Assembly (NCBI RefSeq): GCF_017833035.1
Contig: NZ_JAFIBM010000001.1
Coordinates: 2,749,762-2,813,761 of the forward strand
Origin: Frigoribacterium sp. PvP032
GTDB lineage: Bacteria; Actinomycetota; Actinomycetes; Actinomycetales; Microbacteriaceae
Length of the DNA: 64,000 nucleotides
Direction of reading: 5' to 3'
The first letter of the stretch is position 1. Each line of letters opens with the position of its first letter. Shown piece by piece: positions 9,202 to 19,000 of this stretch. A program made the translations under genes and the position numbers. The notes under the pieces were generated by a model. The model was given only the letters and a program-made list of their open reading frames with translations. It was not told where the DNA came from and ran no database searches.

Positions 9202-10491
9202 ATGACGATCGTCACCCCGCCGCCCACCGCCGACGCGCCCTGGCCTGTCGGCCTGCTCGCGGGCAAGGTGCGCGACTGGATCGACCGGCTCGGCACGGCG
9301 TGGGTCGAGGGGCAGATCACCCAGTGGAACGTCTCGGGCGGCAACGTCTACGGCAAGCTGCGCGACCTCGAGCAAGACGTCACCGTCTCGTTCTCGATCT
9401 GGTCGAGCGTGAAGTCGAGGGTGCCCGCCGACCTGAAGCAGGGCGACCGCGTGATCGCGGCCGTCAAGCCGAACTACTGGGTCAAGGGCGGCTCGCTGAC
9501 CATGCAGGTCTTCGACATGCGCCACGTCGGGCTGGGCGACCTGCTCGAGCGCCTCGAGCGCCTCAGGGCGCAGCTGACCGCCGAGGGCCTGTTCTCCCCC
9601 GACCGCAAGAAGCGGCTGCCCTTCCTGCCGCAGTGCATCGGGCTCGTGACCGGCCGCGACAGCGACGCCGAGAAAGACGTGCTCCGCAACGCCCAGCTGC
9701 GCTGGCCCTCGGTCTCGTTCCGCGTGGTGCACGCGGCGGTGCAGGGCGACCGCTCGGTGGGCGAGGTCACCGCCGCCGTGCAGCAGCTCGACGCCGACCC
9801 CGAGGTCGACGTGATCATCGTCGCCCGCGGCGGCGGCGACTTCCAGAACCTGCTCGGCTTCAGCGACGAGTCGCTCGTGCGGGCGGTCGCGGCGTGCCGC
9901 ACTCCCGTGGTCAGCGCGATCGGGCACGAGGCCGACCGCCCGCTGCTCGACGACGTGGCCGACCTGCGGGCGTCCACCCCCACCGACGCCGCGAAGCGCG
10001 TGGTGCCCGACGTCGGCGAAGAGCTGTCGCGCGTGCAGCAGGCCCGCTCGCGCATCGGGGTGCGGCTGAACCAGATCGTGTCGACCGAGATCGACCGGCT
10101 CGAGCAGGTGCGCAGCCGACCCGTGCTCGCCTCGCCCCAGACCCTCGTCGACGTGCGTGCCGACGAGATCGTCCGAGCCGTCGCCCGCGGCGAAGAACTC
10201 CTCTCCCGGGCCGTCGAGCGGGCGCACACCAGGGTCTCCGAGCTGACGGCCCAGCTGCGTGCGCTCTCGCCCCAGGGCACCCTGCGGCGCGGCTACTCGA
10301 TCGTCCAGCTGCCGGGCGGCGGAGTGCTCCGCGACCCGGCGGACGCCCCCGAGTCGACCGAGCTGGTCCTCACCCTCGAAGGAGGCGCGCTGCAGGCCGT
10401 CAGCACCGGCGCCTCCTCCCCAGGCCCCGCCTCCTCCCCGTCCTCCTCGTCGTCGAGCGACGCCGCCTCCCCTGCCAGCACCTCTCGTTAG
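9202..10491 (+). CDS. xseA: Exodeoxyribonuclease VII large subunit
   Basis: XseA with XseB forms exonuclease VII, which degrades single-stranded DNA from both ends in mismatch repair and DNA-damage processing. The 429-residue protein has an N-terminal OB-fold (about 10-105), then the catalytic core with [30 protein letters not shown], and [20 protein letters not shown], followed by a long helical region and a Pro/Ser-rich tail. GAGGAC precedes the ATG. It is divergent from ispH, and its stop codon overlaps the apparent -10 of xseB. Confidence 0.96.
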   Translation: MTIVTPPPTADAPWPVGLLAGKVRDWIDRLGTAWVEGQITQWNVSGGNVYGKLRDLEQDVTVSFSIWSSVKSRVPADLKQGDRVIAAVKPNYWVKGGSLTMQVFDMRHVGLGDLLERLERLRAQLTAEGLFSPDRKKRLPFLPQCIGLVTGRDSDAEKDVLRNAQLRWPSVSFRVVHAAVQGDRSVGEVTAAVQQLDADPEVDVIIVARGGGDFQNLLGFSDESLVRAVAACRTPVVSAIGHEADRPLLDDVADLRASTPTDAAKRVVPDVGEELSRVQQARSRIGVRLNQIVSTEIDRLEQVRSRPVLASPQTLVDVRADEIVRAVARGEELLSRAVERAHTRVSELTAQLRALSPQGTLRRGYSIVQLPGGGVLRDPADAPESTELVLTLEGGALQAVSTGASSPGPASSPSSSSSSDAASPASTSR

Positions 10492-10494
10492 GAT
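10489..10494 (+). promoter_or_regulatory. -10 element of xseB overlapping the xseA stop
   Basis: TAGGAT shares its first three bases with the xseA TAG stop and ends 6 nt before the xseB GTG. The xseB start has no ribosome site, so an internal promoter giving a leaderless xseB mRNA is likely. Confidence 0.5.
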
Positions 10495-10500
10495 CGACCC

Positions 10501-10746
10501 GTGGCACAGTCCTCCTCCCCCGCACCCTCCGCGTCCGCTCCCGCCGACGTGGCGTCCCTGAGCTACGAGGAGGCGCGCGACGAGCTCGTGACCGTCGTGT
10601 CCGAGCTCGAGCAGGGGGCCTCGACCCTGGAGCGCTCGCTCGCCCTGTGGGAGCGAGGCGAGGCCCTCGCGCGCCGCTGCGAGGAGTGGCTGCTCGGCGC
10701 TCGCGAGCGCCTCGAGGCCGCCCGTCGACAGGCGCCCGCCGAATGA
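10501..10746 (+). CDS. xseB: Exodeoxyribonuclease VII small subunit
   Basis: XseB is the small helical partner of XseA in exonuclease VII. The 81-residue product has [17 protein letters not shown] and [12 protein letters not shown], the standard family pattern, and a short Ser/Ala/Pro N-terminal extension of about 18 residues. The GTG start follows a TAGGAT -10 by 6 nt. Its TGA stop overlaps the next gene's ATG (ATGA), so the DUF4245 gene is probably translationally coupled. Confidence 0.94.
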   Translation: MAQSSSPAPSASAPADVASLSYEEARDELVTVVSELEQGASTLERSLALWERGEALARRCEEWLLGARERLEAARRQAPAE

Positions 10747-11432
10747 CCGACCCCGGACCCCGCACGAACGACCCCGGGCCTCGCAAGAAGCAGCCGCGGA
10801 TCGTGGCCGAGCTCGGACGCCCTGAGACGCCGGACGAGACCGCACGCCGCAAGGCGGAGAACACCCGCAAGCACTACGCCAACCAGACCGCCGTCAACCT
10901 GACGCTGTCCATCGTCGCGTCGCTGGCCGTCGTGCTGTTCCTGGTGCTGGTCGTCGTCCGACCGAGCGGCACCGTCAACCGCCAGGAGATCGACTACCGG
11001 TCGGTGGCGCAGAGCGCCGAGAGCAACGTCGACGTGCCGCTCGCCGCCCCGGACCTGCCCGACGGCTGGACGTCGAACCGCGCGGACATCTCGACGGGCA
11101 CCGCCGACGGCGTCGCCACCTGGTACGTCGGGCTCATCACGCCCACCGAGCAGTTCATCGCGCTCGAGCAGGGCGTCGACGCCAACGCGACGTGGGTCGC
11201 CAACGCGGTGCAGGCCCGACCCGCCACGGGCGCGGTGACGATCGCCGGGCTCGACTGGCAGGTCTACGACCGCCGTGACGGCGAGAGCCCCGGCAACTAC
11301 GCCTACTCGATGACGACCACGGTCGACCGCAGCTCGTACGTGCTGCACGGCACGGCGGGCGACGTCGAGTTCGAGCAGCTCGCGACCGCCCTGGCCGAGC
11401 AGCTGGCCGACCAGACAGGAGACCAGTCGTGA
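10743..11432 (+). CDS. DUF4245 domain membrane protein
   Basis: The 229-residue protein has a charged cytoplasmic N-terminus, one membrane anchor at about residues 50-72 ([20 protein letters not shown]), and an extracytoplasmic domain with [15 protein letters not shown] and [19 protein letters not shown], the DUF4245 signature. DUF4245 proteins sit next to xseB and glpX/fumC across Actinobacteria, but no function is established. It overlaps xseB by ATGA at the front and the carbonic anhydrase gene by GTGA at the end. An envelope-located sensor or binding role is possible. Confidence 0.88.
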   Translation: MTDPGPRTNDPGPRKKQPRIVAELGRPETPDETARRKAENTRKHYANQTAVNLTLSIVASLAVVLFLVLVVVRPSGTVNRQEIDYRSVAQSAESNVDVPLAAPDLPDGWTSNRADISTGTADGVATWYVGLITPTEQFIALEQGVDANATWVANAVQARPATGAVTIAGLDWQVYDRRDGESPGNYAYSMTTTVDRSSYVLHGTAGDVEFEQLATALAEQLADQTGDQS

Positions 11433-12058
11433 CCGATCCGCTGACGCCCGGACGCGCGTGGGAGCGCATGAAGGCCGGCAACGAGCGCTTCGTGACCGGA
11501 GCTCCCCAGCACCCCCACCAGGACAGCGATCGACGCGCGCTGCTCGCCGGCGGGCAGGAGCCCGTCGCGGCCCTGTTCGGCTGCGCCGACTCGCGCCTCG
11601 CCGCCGAGATCATCTTCGACGTCGGCCTCGGCGACCTCTTCGTCGTGCGGAACGCCGGCCAGGTCGTCGGCGACACCGTCATCGCCTCGCTCGAGTACGC
11701 GGTCTCGGTGCTCGGCGTGCCGCTCATCGTCGTGCTCGGCCACGACAGCTGCGGCGCGGTCGCGACGGCCATCGACTCGCTCACGAGCGACGCGCCTCCC
11801 GGGTCGCGGTTCCTCGGCGACCTGGTCGACATGATCGTGCCGAGCGTCCGACGGGCGACGATCGCACTCGAGCCGGGTGCGGTGCTCGACCCGCGCGCGG
11901 TCGGGGCGCTGCACATCCAGGCCTCGGTCGAGGCGCTGGTGGGCCGGAGCGCGCTCATCTCGGCCGCCGTGGCCGAGGGTAGGTTGACCGTGGTCGGGGC
12001 GAACTACGCGCTCGCCGACGGCCGCGTCGACCCGTCGATCATCATCGGTCGACTCTGA
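11429..12058 (+). CDS. Beta-class carbonic anhydrase
   Basis: This enzyme hydrates CO2 to bicarbonate. The 209-residue protein has the beta-class zinc set: Cys52 with the Asp54-Arg56 dyad in CADSR, and His105/Cys108 in LGHDSCGAV. The intervening [10 protein letters not shown] segment is also typical. The GTG start overlaps the DUF4245 stop as GTGA, making it the last gene of the xseB operon or of xseA-xseB. Placement just before fumC may supply bicarbonate for anaplerotic carboxylation, but that is inference. Confidence 0.93.
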   Translation: MTDPLTPGRAWERMKAGNERFVTGAPQHPHQDSDRRALLAGGQEPVAALFGCADSRLAAEIIFDVGLGDLFVVRNAGQVVGDTVIASLEYAVSVLGVPLIVVLGHDSCGAVATAIDSLTSDAPPGSRFLGDLVDMIVPSVRRATIALEPGAVLDPRAVGALHIQASVEALVGRSALISAAVAEGRLTVVGANYALADGRVDPSIIIGRL

Positions 12059-12123
12059 CGCCGCGGGGGCGACCGGCTCCCGTGACACCGCCCCACGAGG
12101 GCCGAAGGAAGGACGATGACGTC

Positions 12124-13518
12124 GTGACCACAACCGAGTACCGCATCGAGCACGACACGATGGGCGAGGTGCGGGTCCCCGCGGCCGCCCTCTGGCGTGC
12201 ACAGACCCAGCGGGCCGTCGAGAACTTCCCCATCTCGGGAGCCGGCCTCGAGGCGGCGCAGATCGTCGCACTGGCGCGCATCAAGCGGGCTGCCGCCGTC
12301 GTGAACGGCCGACGAGGCATCGTCCCCGCAGGCGTCGCCGACGCGATCGTCGCCGCGGCCGACACGATCATCGGCGGGCAGCACCACGACCAGTTCCCCG
12401 TCGACGTCTTCCAGACCGGCAGCGGGACCTCGTCGAACATGAACATGAACGAGGTGCTCGCCACCCTCGCCGGCACGGTCGACGGCGTCGAGGTGCACCC
12501 CAACGACCACGTCAACGCCTCGCAGTCGTCGAACGACGTGTTCCCCACCTCAGTCCACGTCGCCGTCACCGGCGCGCTGCTGCACGACCTGGTGCCGGCG
12601 CTGGAGCACCTCGCCGAGTCCCTCGAGCGCAAGGCCGCCGAGTGGGCCGGCGTCGTCAAGGCGGGTCGCACCCACCTCATGGACGCGACCCCGGTCACGC
12701 TCGGCCAGGAGTTCGGCGGCTACGCCCGGCAGATCCGCCTCGGCGTCGAGCGCGTGCAGGCGACGCTCCCCCGCGTCGCCGAGGTGCCGCTCGGCGGCAC
12801 CGCCACGGGCACCGGCATCAACACCCCCGTCGGGTTCCCGCAGGAGGTCATCTCCGTGCTCGCCGACGACAGCGGCCTGCCCGTGACCGAGGCGCTCGAC
12901 CACTTCGAGGCGCAGGGCGCCCGTGACGGCCTCGTCGAGGCGTCGGGAGCCCTCCGTGTGCTCGCCGTCAGCCTGACCAAGATCAACAACGACATCCGCT
13001 GGATGGGCTCCGGCCCGAACGCCGGCCTCGGCGAGCTGCACGTCCCCGACCTGCAGCCCGGGTCGTCGATCATGCCCGGCAAGGTCAACCCCGTCGTGCC
13101 CGAGGCCGTCCTCATGGTGTCGGCACGGGTGATCGGCAACGACGCCACGATCGCCTGGGCCGGCGCCTCCGGCTCGTTCGAGCTCAACGTGGCCATCCCG
13201 GTGATGGGCACCGCCCTGCTCGAGTCGATCCGCCTCCTCTCGAACGCGACCCGGGTGCTCGCCGACAAGACCGTCGACGGTCTCGAGGCGGACGTCGAGC
13301 GCGCCCGCGCCATGGCGGAGTCGTCGCCGTCGATCGTCACGCCGCTGAACCGCGTGATCGGCTACGAGGCCGCGGCGAAGGTCGCGAAGCACGCCGTGGC
13401 GCAGAAGATCACGGTGCGCGAGGCCGTCGTCGACCTCGGCTTCGTCGAGCGCGGCGAGGTCACCGACGAACAGCTCGACTCGGCACTCGACGTGCTGAGC
13501 ATGACCCGCCCCGGCTGA
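12124..13518 (+). CDS. fumC: Class II fumarate hydratase
   Basis: FumC interconverts fumarate and malate without an iron-sulfur cluster. The 464-residue length is standard. The fumarase/aspartase superfamily signature [11 protein letters not shown] is at roughly residues 315-325, with earlier [14 protein letters not shown] and [14 protein letters not shown]. The GTG at 12124 was chosen because AAGGAAGG lies upstream and the N-terminus then matches the family; the frame itself opens at 12082, and an out-of-frame ATG at 12116 is followed at once by a stop. The gene is separated from the carbonic anhydrase gene by 65 bp. Confidence 0.95.
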   Translation: MTTTEYRIEHDTMGEVRVPAAALWRAQTQRAVENFPISGAGLEAAQIVALARIKRAAAVVNGRRGIVPAGVADAIVAAADTIIGGQHHDQFPVDVFQTGSGTSSNMNMNEVLATLAGTVDGVEVHPNDHVNASQSSNDVFPTSVHVAVTGALLHDLVPALEHLAESLERKAAEWAGVVKAGRTHLMDATPVTLGQEFGGYARQIRLGVERVQATLPRVAEVPLGGTATGTGINTPVGFPQEVISVLADDSGLPVTEALDHFEAQGARDGLVEASGALRVLAVSLTKINNDIRWMGSGPNAGLGELHVPDLQPGSSIMPGKVNPVVPEAVLMVSARVIGNDATIAWAGASGSFELNVAIPVMGTALLESIRLLSNATRVLADKTVDGLEADVERARAMAESSPSIVTPLNRVIGYEAAAKVAKHAVAQKITVREAVVDLGFVERGEVTDEQLDSALDVLSMTRPG

Positions 13519-13545
13519 GCTGCACCGCGCCGCAACGCACCGCAC

Positions 13546-13607
13546 CGCACCGCGTTCCGTGCACCGCACCCGATCTAGACGAGGTGCAGTGCACGTGACG
13601 CGGTGCG
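13546..13607. terminator. 25-bp hairpin between fumC and the prepilin peptidase gene
   Basis: Arms 13546-13570 and 13583-13607 pair over 25 bp with three mismatches around a 12-nt loop. It lies between convergent stops, so it can terminate both transcripts. The left arm is embedded in a run of CGCAC repeats (13530-13570). Confidence 0.7.
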
Positions 13608-13654
13608 ACGTCTGCGACTGACAGGCGGCCTGGGCGAACCGGCCACCGGCGTGC

Positions 13655-14317
13655 TCACGCAGCGTCGAGGACCGTCGACGCGGCGACGACCGCGAGCCAC
13701 CAGCTGACGAGCATCACGGGGCCGAACGGGATGGCGACGCGGCGCGGAGGCGTGCCGTGTCGGCGGGTGAGGACAGCGGCCACCCCGTGCACTCCCCCGA
13801 GCAAGGCCACCGCCACGAGCCAGGCGAGCGGGGCCGACGGAGACACCAGTTCCGCGACCACGACCCCGACACTCGCGAGCTTGGCATCGCCCGCACCGAG
13901 CCCGCCGGCGTGCACGAGCGGGACGCACGCGGCGAACACGACGAGGCCGAGGAGGCACGCCCACGCCGCCTGCGTCCCCTCGCCGCCCGCCCCGGCCAGC
14001 ACCACACCTGCCGCAGCTCCGATCAGCACGACGAGCACGAGGACGTTCGGCAGACGCCGCTCGGCGACGTCGACCCGGACGAGGGCACCGGTCACGGCGG
14101 CGAGTCCCGACGCGGCGATCGCCGCGGGCAGGGACAGGTCCAGCGCCGCGACCAGGCCCAGCAACGCGAGCCCCGCGACGACGTCGATCCGCGTCGGCCT
14201 CCGACCCCGGCGCGGTGCCGGGGCCGAGTCGTCCCCCTCGTGGTCCCCTCCGTCCCGCCCGCGGTCGCCGTCCCGGCCGTGCTCGTCCGGGCCGTGCTCG
14301 TGGTGCGTCGTCGTCAT
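13655..14317 (-). CDS. A24-family prepilin peptidase-like membrane protein
   Basis: The 220-residue protein has a charged His/Asp/Arg-rich N-terminus of about 45 residues, then roughly six membrane segments. Both aspartates of the A24 aspartic peptidases are visible: one in RVDVAERRLPN and one in GLGAGDAKLAS (the GxGD motif). Only the peptidase domain is present; the Cys-rich N-methyltransferase domain of classical PilD is absent, as in TadV-like enzymes. No pilus or competence genes occur nearby, so its substrate (Flp-type pilin or competence pseudopilin) must be encoded elsewhere. The ATG lacks a clear ribosome site. Confidence 0.85.
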   Translation of the reverse strand: MTTTHHEHGPDEHGRDGDRGRDGGDHEGDDSAPAPRRGRRPTRIDVVAGLALLGLVAALDLSLPAAIAASGLAAVTGALVRVDVAERRLPNVLVLVVLIGAAAGVVLAGAGGEGTQAAWACLLGLVVFAACVPLVHAGGLGAGDAKLASVGVVVAELVSPSAPLAWLVAVALLGGVHGVAAVLTRRHGTPPRRVAIPFGPVMLVSWWLAVVAASTVLDAA

Positions 14318-14457
14318 TCAGCGACCCTGACGCCCTCGTGCACCGCGCCTCCTGCGGTCGCCCCGCCCTTGTGGGCGATCTCGCCCGGGCTCCGCCAGTG
14401 CAGGAGGGACCCTCGCCCGTCACCACTGCCGATCCGAGCCAGAGCAGGCCACGCGCA

Positions 14458-14510
14458 AGTTGCCCCGAACGGCTGCCTCGGCGCGTCGGAGGCAGCGATC
14501 CGGGGCAACT
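14458..14510. terminator. Two-part inverted repeat upstream of the peptidase gene, downstream of phoH
   Basis: A 10-bp outer stem (14458-14467 with 14501-14510) and an 8-bp inner stem (GCTGCCTC with GAGGCAGC) are separated by a 4x4 internal loop. In the 256-bp gap it lies downstream of phoH on the minus strand; it could be a second terminator or a structured element. Confidence 0.45.
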
Positions 14511-14539
14511 CGTTCGTCGCCGCGTCGACCCTCCGGGTG

Positions 14540-14560
14540 GCCGGGTGGCGGCCACCCGGC
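14540..14560 (-). terminator. Hairpin 13 nt after the phoH stop
   Basis: GCCGGGTGG and CCACCCGGC form a perfect 9-bp stem around a 3-nt loop directly downstream of phoH. It has no U-tract. Confidence 0.55.
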
Positions 14561-14573
14561 GGGTCGCTGCGCG

Positions 14574-15938
14574 CTAGGCGAGCTCGTTCGACTCGAGCAG
14601 CTCCGTCACGAGCGCCGCGATCGCCGAGCGCTCCGAGCGCGTCAGGGTCACGTGCCCGAACAGCGGGTGGCCCTTGAGCGTCTCGATCACCGACGCGACG
14701 CCGTCGTGGCGCCCCACCCGCAGGTTGTCGCGCTGCGCCACGTCGTGGGTGAGGACGACCCGGCTGTTCTGTCCGATCCGGCTGAGCACCGTGAGCAGCA
14801 CGTTGCGCTCGAGCGACTGGGCCTCGTCGACGATCACGAACGCGTCGTGCAGCGAGCGACCCCGGATGTGCGTCAGCGGCAGCACCTCGAGCAGCCCCCG
14901 CTCGACGACCTCGTCGAGCACGTTCTGCGACACGATCGCTCCCAGGGTGTCGAAGACCGCCTGCCCCCAGGGGTTCATCTTCTCGGCGGCGTCGCCGGGC
15001 AGGAAGCCCAGGTCCTGACCGCCGACGGCGTAGAGCGGCCGGAACACCATGATCTTCTTGTGCTGCTGCTTCTCGAGCACGGCCTCGAGGCCGGCGCAGA
15101 GGGCGAGCGCCGACTTGCCGGTGCCCGCGCTGCCGCCGAGCGAGACGATGCCGACCTCGGGGTCGAGCAGCAGGTCGATGGCGAGCCGCTGCTCCGCCGA
15201 GCGGCCGTGCAGCCCGAACACGTCGCGGTCGCCGCGCACGAGCCGCGCCTCGCCCCGGGCGGTGACCCGGCCGAGCGCCGAGCCGCGGTCGGAGTGCACG
15301 ACGAGTCCGGTGTTCACGGGGACGTCGGCGAGGGCACGGGAGCTGATCGTCTCCTTCTCCCAGAACGACGCCATCTGGTCGCTCGAGACGTCGAGCTCGC
15401 TGAGGCCGGTGTAGCCGCTGTCGACCACCTGCTCGGCGCGGTACTCCTCCGCCGCGAGGCCGATCGACGCCGCCTTGACGCGCAGCGGCAGGTCCTTCGA
15501 GACGACCGTCACGGCCAGCCCGTCGTTGGCGAGGTTCGAGGCCACCGCGAGGATGCGCGAGTCGTTGTCGCCGAGCTGGAGGCCAGAGGGCAGCACCGAC
15601 ATGTTCGAGTGGTTCAGCTCGACGCGGAACGAGCCGCCCGACCCGACCTCGACCGGGAAGTCGAGACGGTCGTGCGCCACGCGCAGACCGTCGAGGAGGC
15701 GCAGCGCCTGTCGCGCGAAGTAGCCCAGCTCAGGATCGTGGCGCTTGCCCTCCAGCTCGCTGACGACCACGACGGGCAGCACCACGTCGTGCTCGGCGAA
15801 CCGGAAGATCGCCTGGGGGTCGCTGAGCAGGACGGACGTGTCGAGGACGTAGGTGCGCTGATCGACCGCGGTGCGGGGCGTGCCCGCCCGACGGTCTGCT
15901 GAGGTGCTCTGCTGGTCGGCCCGGGTGTTGACGGTCAC
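14574..15938 (-). CDS. PIN-PhoH fusion ATPase/ribonuclease (PhoH2 type)
   Basis: PhoH2 proteins join an N-terminal PIN nuclease to a PhoH helicase-like ATPase; mycobacterial PhoH2 unwinds and cuts RNA. The 454-residue product shows the PIN opening [13 protein letters not shown] (about 28-40) with later acidic residues in [11 protein letters not shown], then the PhoH Walker [13 protein letters not shown] (near 255) and Walker [13 protein letters not shown]. The GTG start is preceded by GGAG. A possible TAGGTT -10 lies well upstream, implying a leader of over 100 nt in the 227-bp gap. No partner PhoAT antitoxin gene is evident next to it. Confidence 0.93.
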   Translation of the reverse strand: MTVNTRADQQSTSADRRAGTPRTAVDQRTYVLDTSVLLSDPQAIFRFAEHDVVLPVVVVSELEGKRHDPELGYFARQALRLLDGLRVAHDRLDFPVEVGSGGSFRVELNHSNMSVLPSGLQLGDNDSRILAVASNLANDGLAVTVVSKDLPLRVKAASIGLAAEEYRAEQVVDSGYTGLSELDVSSDQMASFWEKETISSRALADVPVNTGLVVHSDRGSALGRVTARGEARLVRGDRDVFGLHGRSAEQRLAIDLLLDPEVGIVSLGGSAGTGKSALALCAGLEAVLEKQQHKKIMVFRPLYAVGGQDLGFLPGDAAEKMNPWGQAVFDTLGAIVSQNVLDEVVERGLLEVLPLTHIRGRSLHDAFVIVDEAQSLERNVLLTVLSRIGQNSRVVLTHDVAQRDNLRVGRHDGVASVIETLKGHPLFGHVTLTRSERSAIAALVTELLESNELA

Positions 15939-16165
15939 GACGACTCCATCTCCGAGCGACGAGGCACTCGGTACCTTCGGCAGGACGGCCGCGGAGCAGT
16001 CGCGAGGCGAACTTTCGTGGCCGTCTCGACCGGGCTACTTGCCCGATGAGCCGAACCTACGTCGTGCCCCCGACACGCACCAGCCGCGCCGCGCCGTGTC
16101 GTGTGACGATCAGGTGAACGACCCTCAGGTGCTGGTCGAGGGTCTGCGCCCCGGCCGCCCGGCCG

Positions 16166-17293
16166 TCAGTACGAGATCGAGCTCCCGTACGACATCAGCG
16201 CCTCGCGGAGCAGCCCGAACGAGTCCTCCCCGTTCGACACGTGGGTGCTGAGCCGCACGCTCGTGCTCCGCACCGTCGCGCTGACCCCGTGGTTCAGCAG
16301 CGAGGCCGTCAGCGCCGTGAGGTGCTGCGGCTCCGGCTCGAGCACGACGATGCCGGCGCGTTCCGACTCGACGCGCGACGAGGTCACGGGCACGGCGAAC
16401 TCGTCGGCGAGGTCGATCAGCCGGGTCGCACGCTCGGCGACGGCCCCGGCGACGGGACGGATGCCGACGGCCGCGATCTCCTCCAGCGACGTCGCGAGGC
16501 GCGCCTCCGCGATGGGGTCGGGGCGGGAGAGCTGGAACGCGGCGGCGCCCGGGGCCGGCTCGGCACCGTGCTCGTACGAGCCGCCGAGGGTGATCTCCGA
16601 GCCGTGCACGCCGCTGAACACGGGCGTGAGGTCGGTCAGCGCGCGGTCGCTGAGGGCCATGAAGCCCGTGCCCCAGCCCGCGCGCAGCCACTTCTGGCCG
16701 CCCGTGACCAGCACGTCCGCGACGCCCCAGGGCGCGTCGACGACGCCGAAGCCCTGGATGCCGTCGACGATCAGCAGCCGGTCGCCGATGACCTGGCGGA
16801 TGCCCTCGAGGTCGGCGAGGTAACCCGTGCGGTAGTCGACGACGCTGACGGCGACGGCGGTCACCGACGGCGTCAGGTGCTCGCGGAGCACCGCAGGGGT
16901 CACGGCCTCGTCGGGCACGTCGAGCCACACCGTGTCGAGCACGCGCAGGGCCGAGGAGGCGCGGGTCGCGGCGAGCGGAGTCGTCGGGTACTCCCGCGGA
17001 GACAGGGCGAGTGCGCCCGTCAGCCCGAACAGCGTGTGCATCATGCCCTGGCTCGTGCTCGGCTGGAACACGACGTGGTCGGTCGGGAACCCCGTCAGGG
17101 CGGCGACGGCCCGTCGGGCGCGCCCGGCCTGCTCGTCGAGGGCGACGACCGAGCCGTGCCGGGAGCGCGACTGGAGCTCGGTCAGGGCCCGCGCCTCCTG
17201 CACGACGCCCGTGCCCATCGGGCCGAACGAGGCGAAGTCGAACCAGCCCGCCTCGTCGGCGAAGCCGGCGGCGAAGTCGTCGATGGTGCTCAC
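16166..17293 (-). CDS. Class V aminotransferase-like PLP enzyme
   Basis: The 375-residue protein has the fold-type I class V pattern: a cofactor Asp in LLIVDGIQGFG (Asp177) and the Schiff-base Lys in VTGGQKWLRAG (Lys201). It resembles the kynureninase/isopenicillin epimerase-like branch rather than a cysteine desulfurase; no catalytic Cys loop is visible. The reaction is not determined. The GTG start follows AGGAG by 7 nt; an upstream in-frame start is less likely. It is a lone minus-strand gene between phoH and uppS. Confidence 0.85.
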   Translation of the reverse strand: MSTIDDFAAGFADEAGWFDFASFGPMGTGVVQEARALTELQSRSRHGSVVALDEQAGRARRAVAALTGFPTDHVVFQPSTSQGMMHTLFGLTGALALSPREYPTTPLAATRASSALRVLDTVWLDVPDEAVTPAVLREHLTPSVTAVAVSVVDYRTGYLADLEGIRQVIGDRLLIVDGIQGFGVVDAPWGVADVLVTGGQKWLRAGWGTGFMALSDRALTDLTPVFSGVHGSEITLGGSYEHGAEPAPGAAAFQLSRPDPIAEARLATSLEEIAAVGIRPVAGAVAERATRLIDLADEFAVPVTSSRVESERAGIVVLEPEPQHLTALTASLLNHGVSATVRSTSVRLSTHVSNGEDSFGLLREALMSYGSSISY

Positions 17294-17398
17294 GGTGGTG
17301 CTCCTCGGATCAGGGTCCTCCACCGTACCCGGCCCGAGCGGTCGAGGGATCGACGACCCGAGGCAGGAGCCCCGAGGGCCGACGAGCCCCGCGCCGGG

Positions 17399-18187
17399 TC
17401 AGCTGCCGTAGCGGCGGTGCCGGAGGGCGAAGTCGCGCACGGCCCGGAGGAAGTCGACCTCGCGCAGGTCGGGGTAGAGCGCCTCGACGAAGTAGAACTC
17501 GCTGTGCGCGCTCTGCCAGAGCATGAAGTCGCTGAGGCGCTGCTCGCCCGACGTGCGGATCACGAGGTCGGGGTCGGGCTGTCCGCCGGTGTAGAGGTGG
17601 TCGGCGATCAGCTCGGGCGTGAGGACCTCGGCGAGCGCGTCGAGGGTGCCGCCCGCCGCGTCGTGGGCGCGGACGATGCTCCGCATCGCGTCGGCGATCT
17701 CGCGCCGGCCGCCGTAGCCGACGGCGAGGTTGACGTGCAGCCCGCCGTGGTCGCGCGTGCGCTCCTCCGCGGCGGTGAGCGAGGCGCACAGTCCGTCGGG
17801 CAGGTCGTCGGTCGAGCCGACGTGCTGCACCTTCCAGTCGCGCTGGTGCGACAGCTCGTCGGCGACGTCCCCGATGATGCCGAACAGCTCGGTCAGCTCG
17901 TCGGAGGCGCGGTTGCCGAGGTTGTCGGCCGACAGCAGGTAGAGGGTCACGACGCGGATGCCTAGGTCGTCGCACCAGGCGAGGAACTCGCTGATCTTCG
18001 CGGCGCCCGCGCGGTGCCCGTGCGCGGCGGTCTCGAGCATGCGGGCCTTGGCCCAGCGGCGGTTGCCGTCGACGATCATGGCGACGTGGTGCGGCAGCTC
18101 GGCCCCATCGAGCTCACGGCGCAGACGGCGCTGGTACAGGCCGTACAGCAGGCCGCCAGCCACGGGAGGCCGTCGAGGACTCTTCAC
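17399..18187 (-). CDS. uppS: Isoprenyl transferase (cis-prenyl diphosphate synthase)
   Basis: This family condenses IPP onto allylic diphosphates to make undecaprenyl, decaprenyl or short Z-prenyl diphosphates used as envelope lipid carriers. The 262-residue protein has HHVAMIVDGNRRWAK near the N-terminus (catalytic Asp) and RTSGEQRLSDFMLWQ with EFYF near the C-terminus. Its place beside hemolysin III and mca matches the mycobacterial Rv1086 gene, a short-chain Z-farnesyl synthase, so chain length is uncertain. The GTG start is 6 nt after TAACCT (18194-18199, minus), consistent with a leaderless mRNA. Confidence 0.93.
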   Translation of the reverse strand: MKSPRRPPVAGGLLYGLYQRRLRRELDGAELPHHVAMIVDGNRRWAKARMLETAAHGHRAGAAKISEFLAWCDDLGIRVVTLYLLSADNLGNRASDELTELFGIIGDVADELSHQRDWKVQHVGSTDDLPDGLCASLTAAEERTRDHGGLHVNLAVGYGGRREIADAMRSIVRAHDAAGGTLDALAEVLTPELIADHLYTGGQPDPDLVIRTSGEQRLSDFMLWQSAHSEFYFVEALYPDLREVDFLRAVRDFALRHRRYGS

Positions 18188-18193
18188 GTGCCC

Positions 18194-18199
18194 AGGTTA
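18194..18199 (-). promoter_or_regulatory. -10 element of uppS, leaderless spacing
   Basis: TAACCT on the minus strand ends 6 nt before the uppS GTG. Confidence 0.55.
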
Positions 18200-18249
18200 A
18201 CCCACCTGGGCGGTCCCGAGGGTCCCAGCAGCTGTGGGGCCGCCTCCCC

Positions 18250-18255
18250 TACGCT
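18250..18255 (+). promoter_or_regulatory. -10 element of the hemolysin III gene, leaderless spacing
   Basis: TACGCT ends 7 nt before the ATG at 18263. The divergent uppS -10 is 50 bp away, so both leaderless promoters share this short region. Confidence 0.55.
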
Positions 18256-18262
18256 CGCCCTC

Positions 18263-19000
18263 ATGAGCACCTCCTCGCCCTCTCCGGTCGCCGACGACGG
18301 CGGCGCGGAGCTGCCGAACATCCCCCTGCTCGACGACGCGCTCGCCTACCCGTCGATCGAGCGCAAGCCCACGTGGCGCGGCTGGATCCACGCGGGCACC
18401 TTCCCGGTCGCGATCGCGACGGGGATCGTGCTCGTCGTGCTCGCCGACGGCGCGGCCGCGACCTGGGCCTGCGCGGTGTTCATGACCACGTCGCTGCTGC
18501 TCTTCGGCATCTCGGCGACCTACCACCGGTTCCCGTGGAGCCCGCGCGCGAAGATGTTCCTGAAGCGGCTCGACCACTCGAACATCTTCTTGTTGATCGC
18601 CGGCACGTACACGCCCATCGCCGCGATCGCCCTGCCGCCGGGCAAGTCGGCCCTGCTGCTGACGCTCGTCTGGACGGCGGCGGCCTTCGGCATCGCGTTC
18701 CGGGTGTTCTTCATCCACGCGCCGCGCTGGCTCTACGTGCCGCTGTACATCCTGATGGGCGTCGGCGCGCTGGGGTTCCTGCCCGACCTGGTCGCCGCCT
18801 CCGTGCCGATGACGGTGCTCGTGCTCGTCGGCGGGCTGCTCTACATCGTCGGGGCGGTCTTCTACGCGCTGAAGCGCCCGAACCCGGCACCCGGCCGGTT
18901 CGGGTTCCACGAGCTGTTCCACGCCTGCACCGTGCTCGCGTACCTCTGCCACTGGACCGGCATCCTGGTCCTGGCGCTGAACGCCCCCGCCTTCGCCTAG
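18263..19000 (+). CDS. PAQR/hemolysin III family membrane protein
   Basis: The 245-residue protein has a soluble N-terminus of about 45 residues and seven predicted membrane segments. Family signatures are SATYHRFPW, LDHSNIFLLIAGTYTP, and the C-terminal GFHELFHACTVLAYLCHW, whose His residues form the metal site of PAQR proteins. The name hemolysin is historical; bacterial members are linked to membrane fluidity control. The ATG follows a TACGCT -10 by 7 nt. Its TAG stop shares a CTAG with the stop of the convergent small membrane gene. Confidence 0.92.
   Translation: MSTSSPSPVADDGGAELPNIPLLDDALAYPSIERKPTWRGWIHAGTFPVAIATGIVLVVLADGAAATWACAVFMTTSLLLFGISATYHRFPWSPRAKMFLKRLDHSNIFLLIAGTYTPIAAIALPPGKSALLLTLVWTAAAFGIAFRVFFIHAPRWLYVPLYILMGVGALGFLPDLVAASVPMTVLVLVGGLLYIVGAVFYALKRPNPAPGRFGFHELFHACTVLAYLCHWTGILVLALNAPAFA

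Noticed and set aside
15939-16165. A riboswitch, such as the c-di-AMP (ydaO) class, in the long leader before phoH
   Set aside because: I looked for the conserved ydaO-type and other actinobacterial leader motifs and found none; only a possible -10 and unstructured GC-rich sequence are seen.
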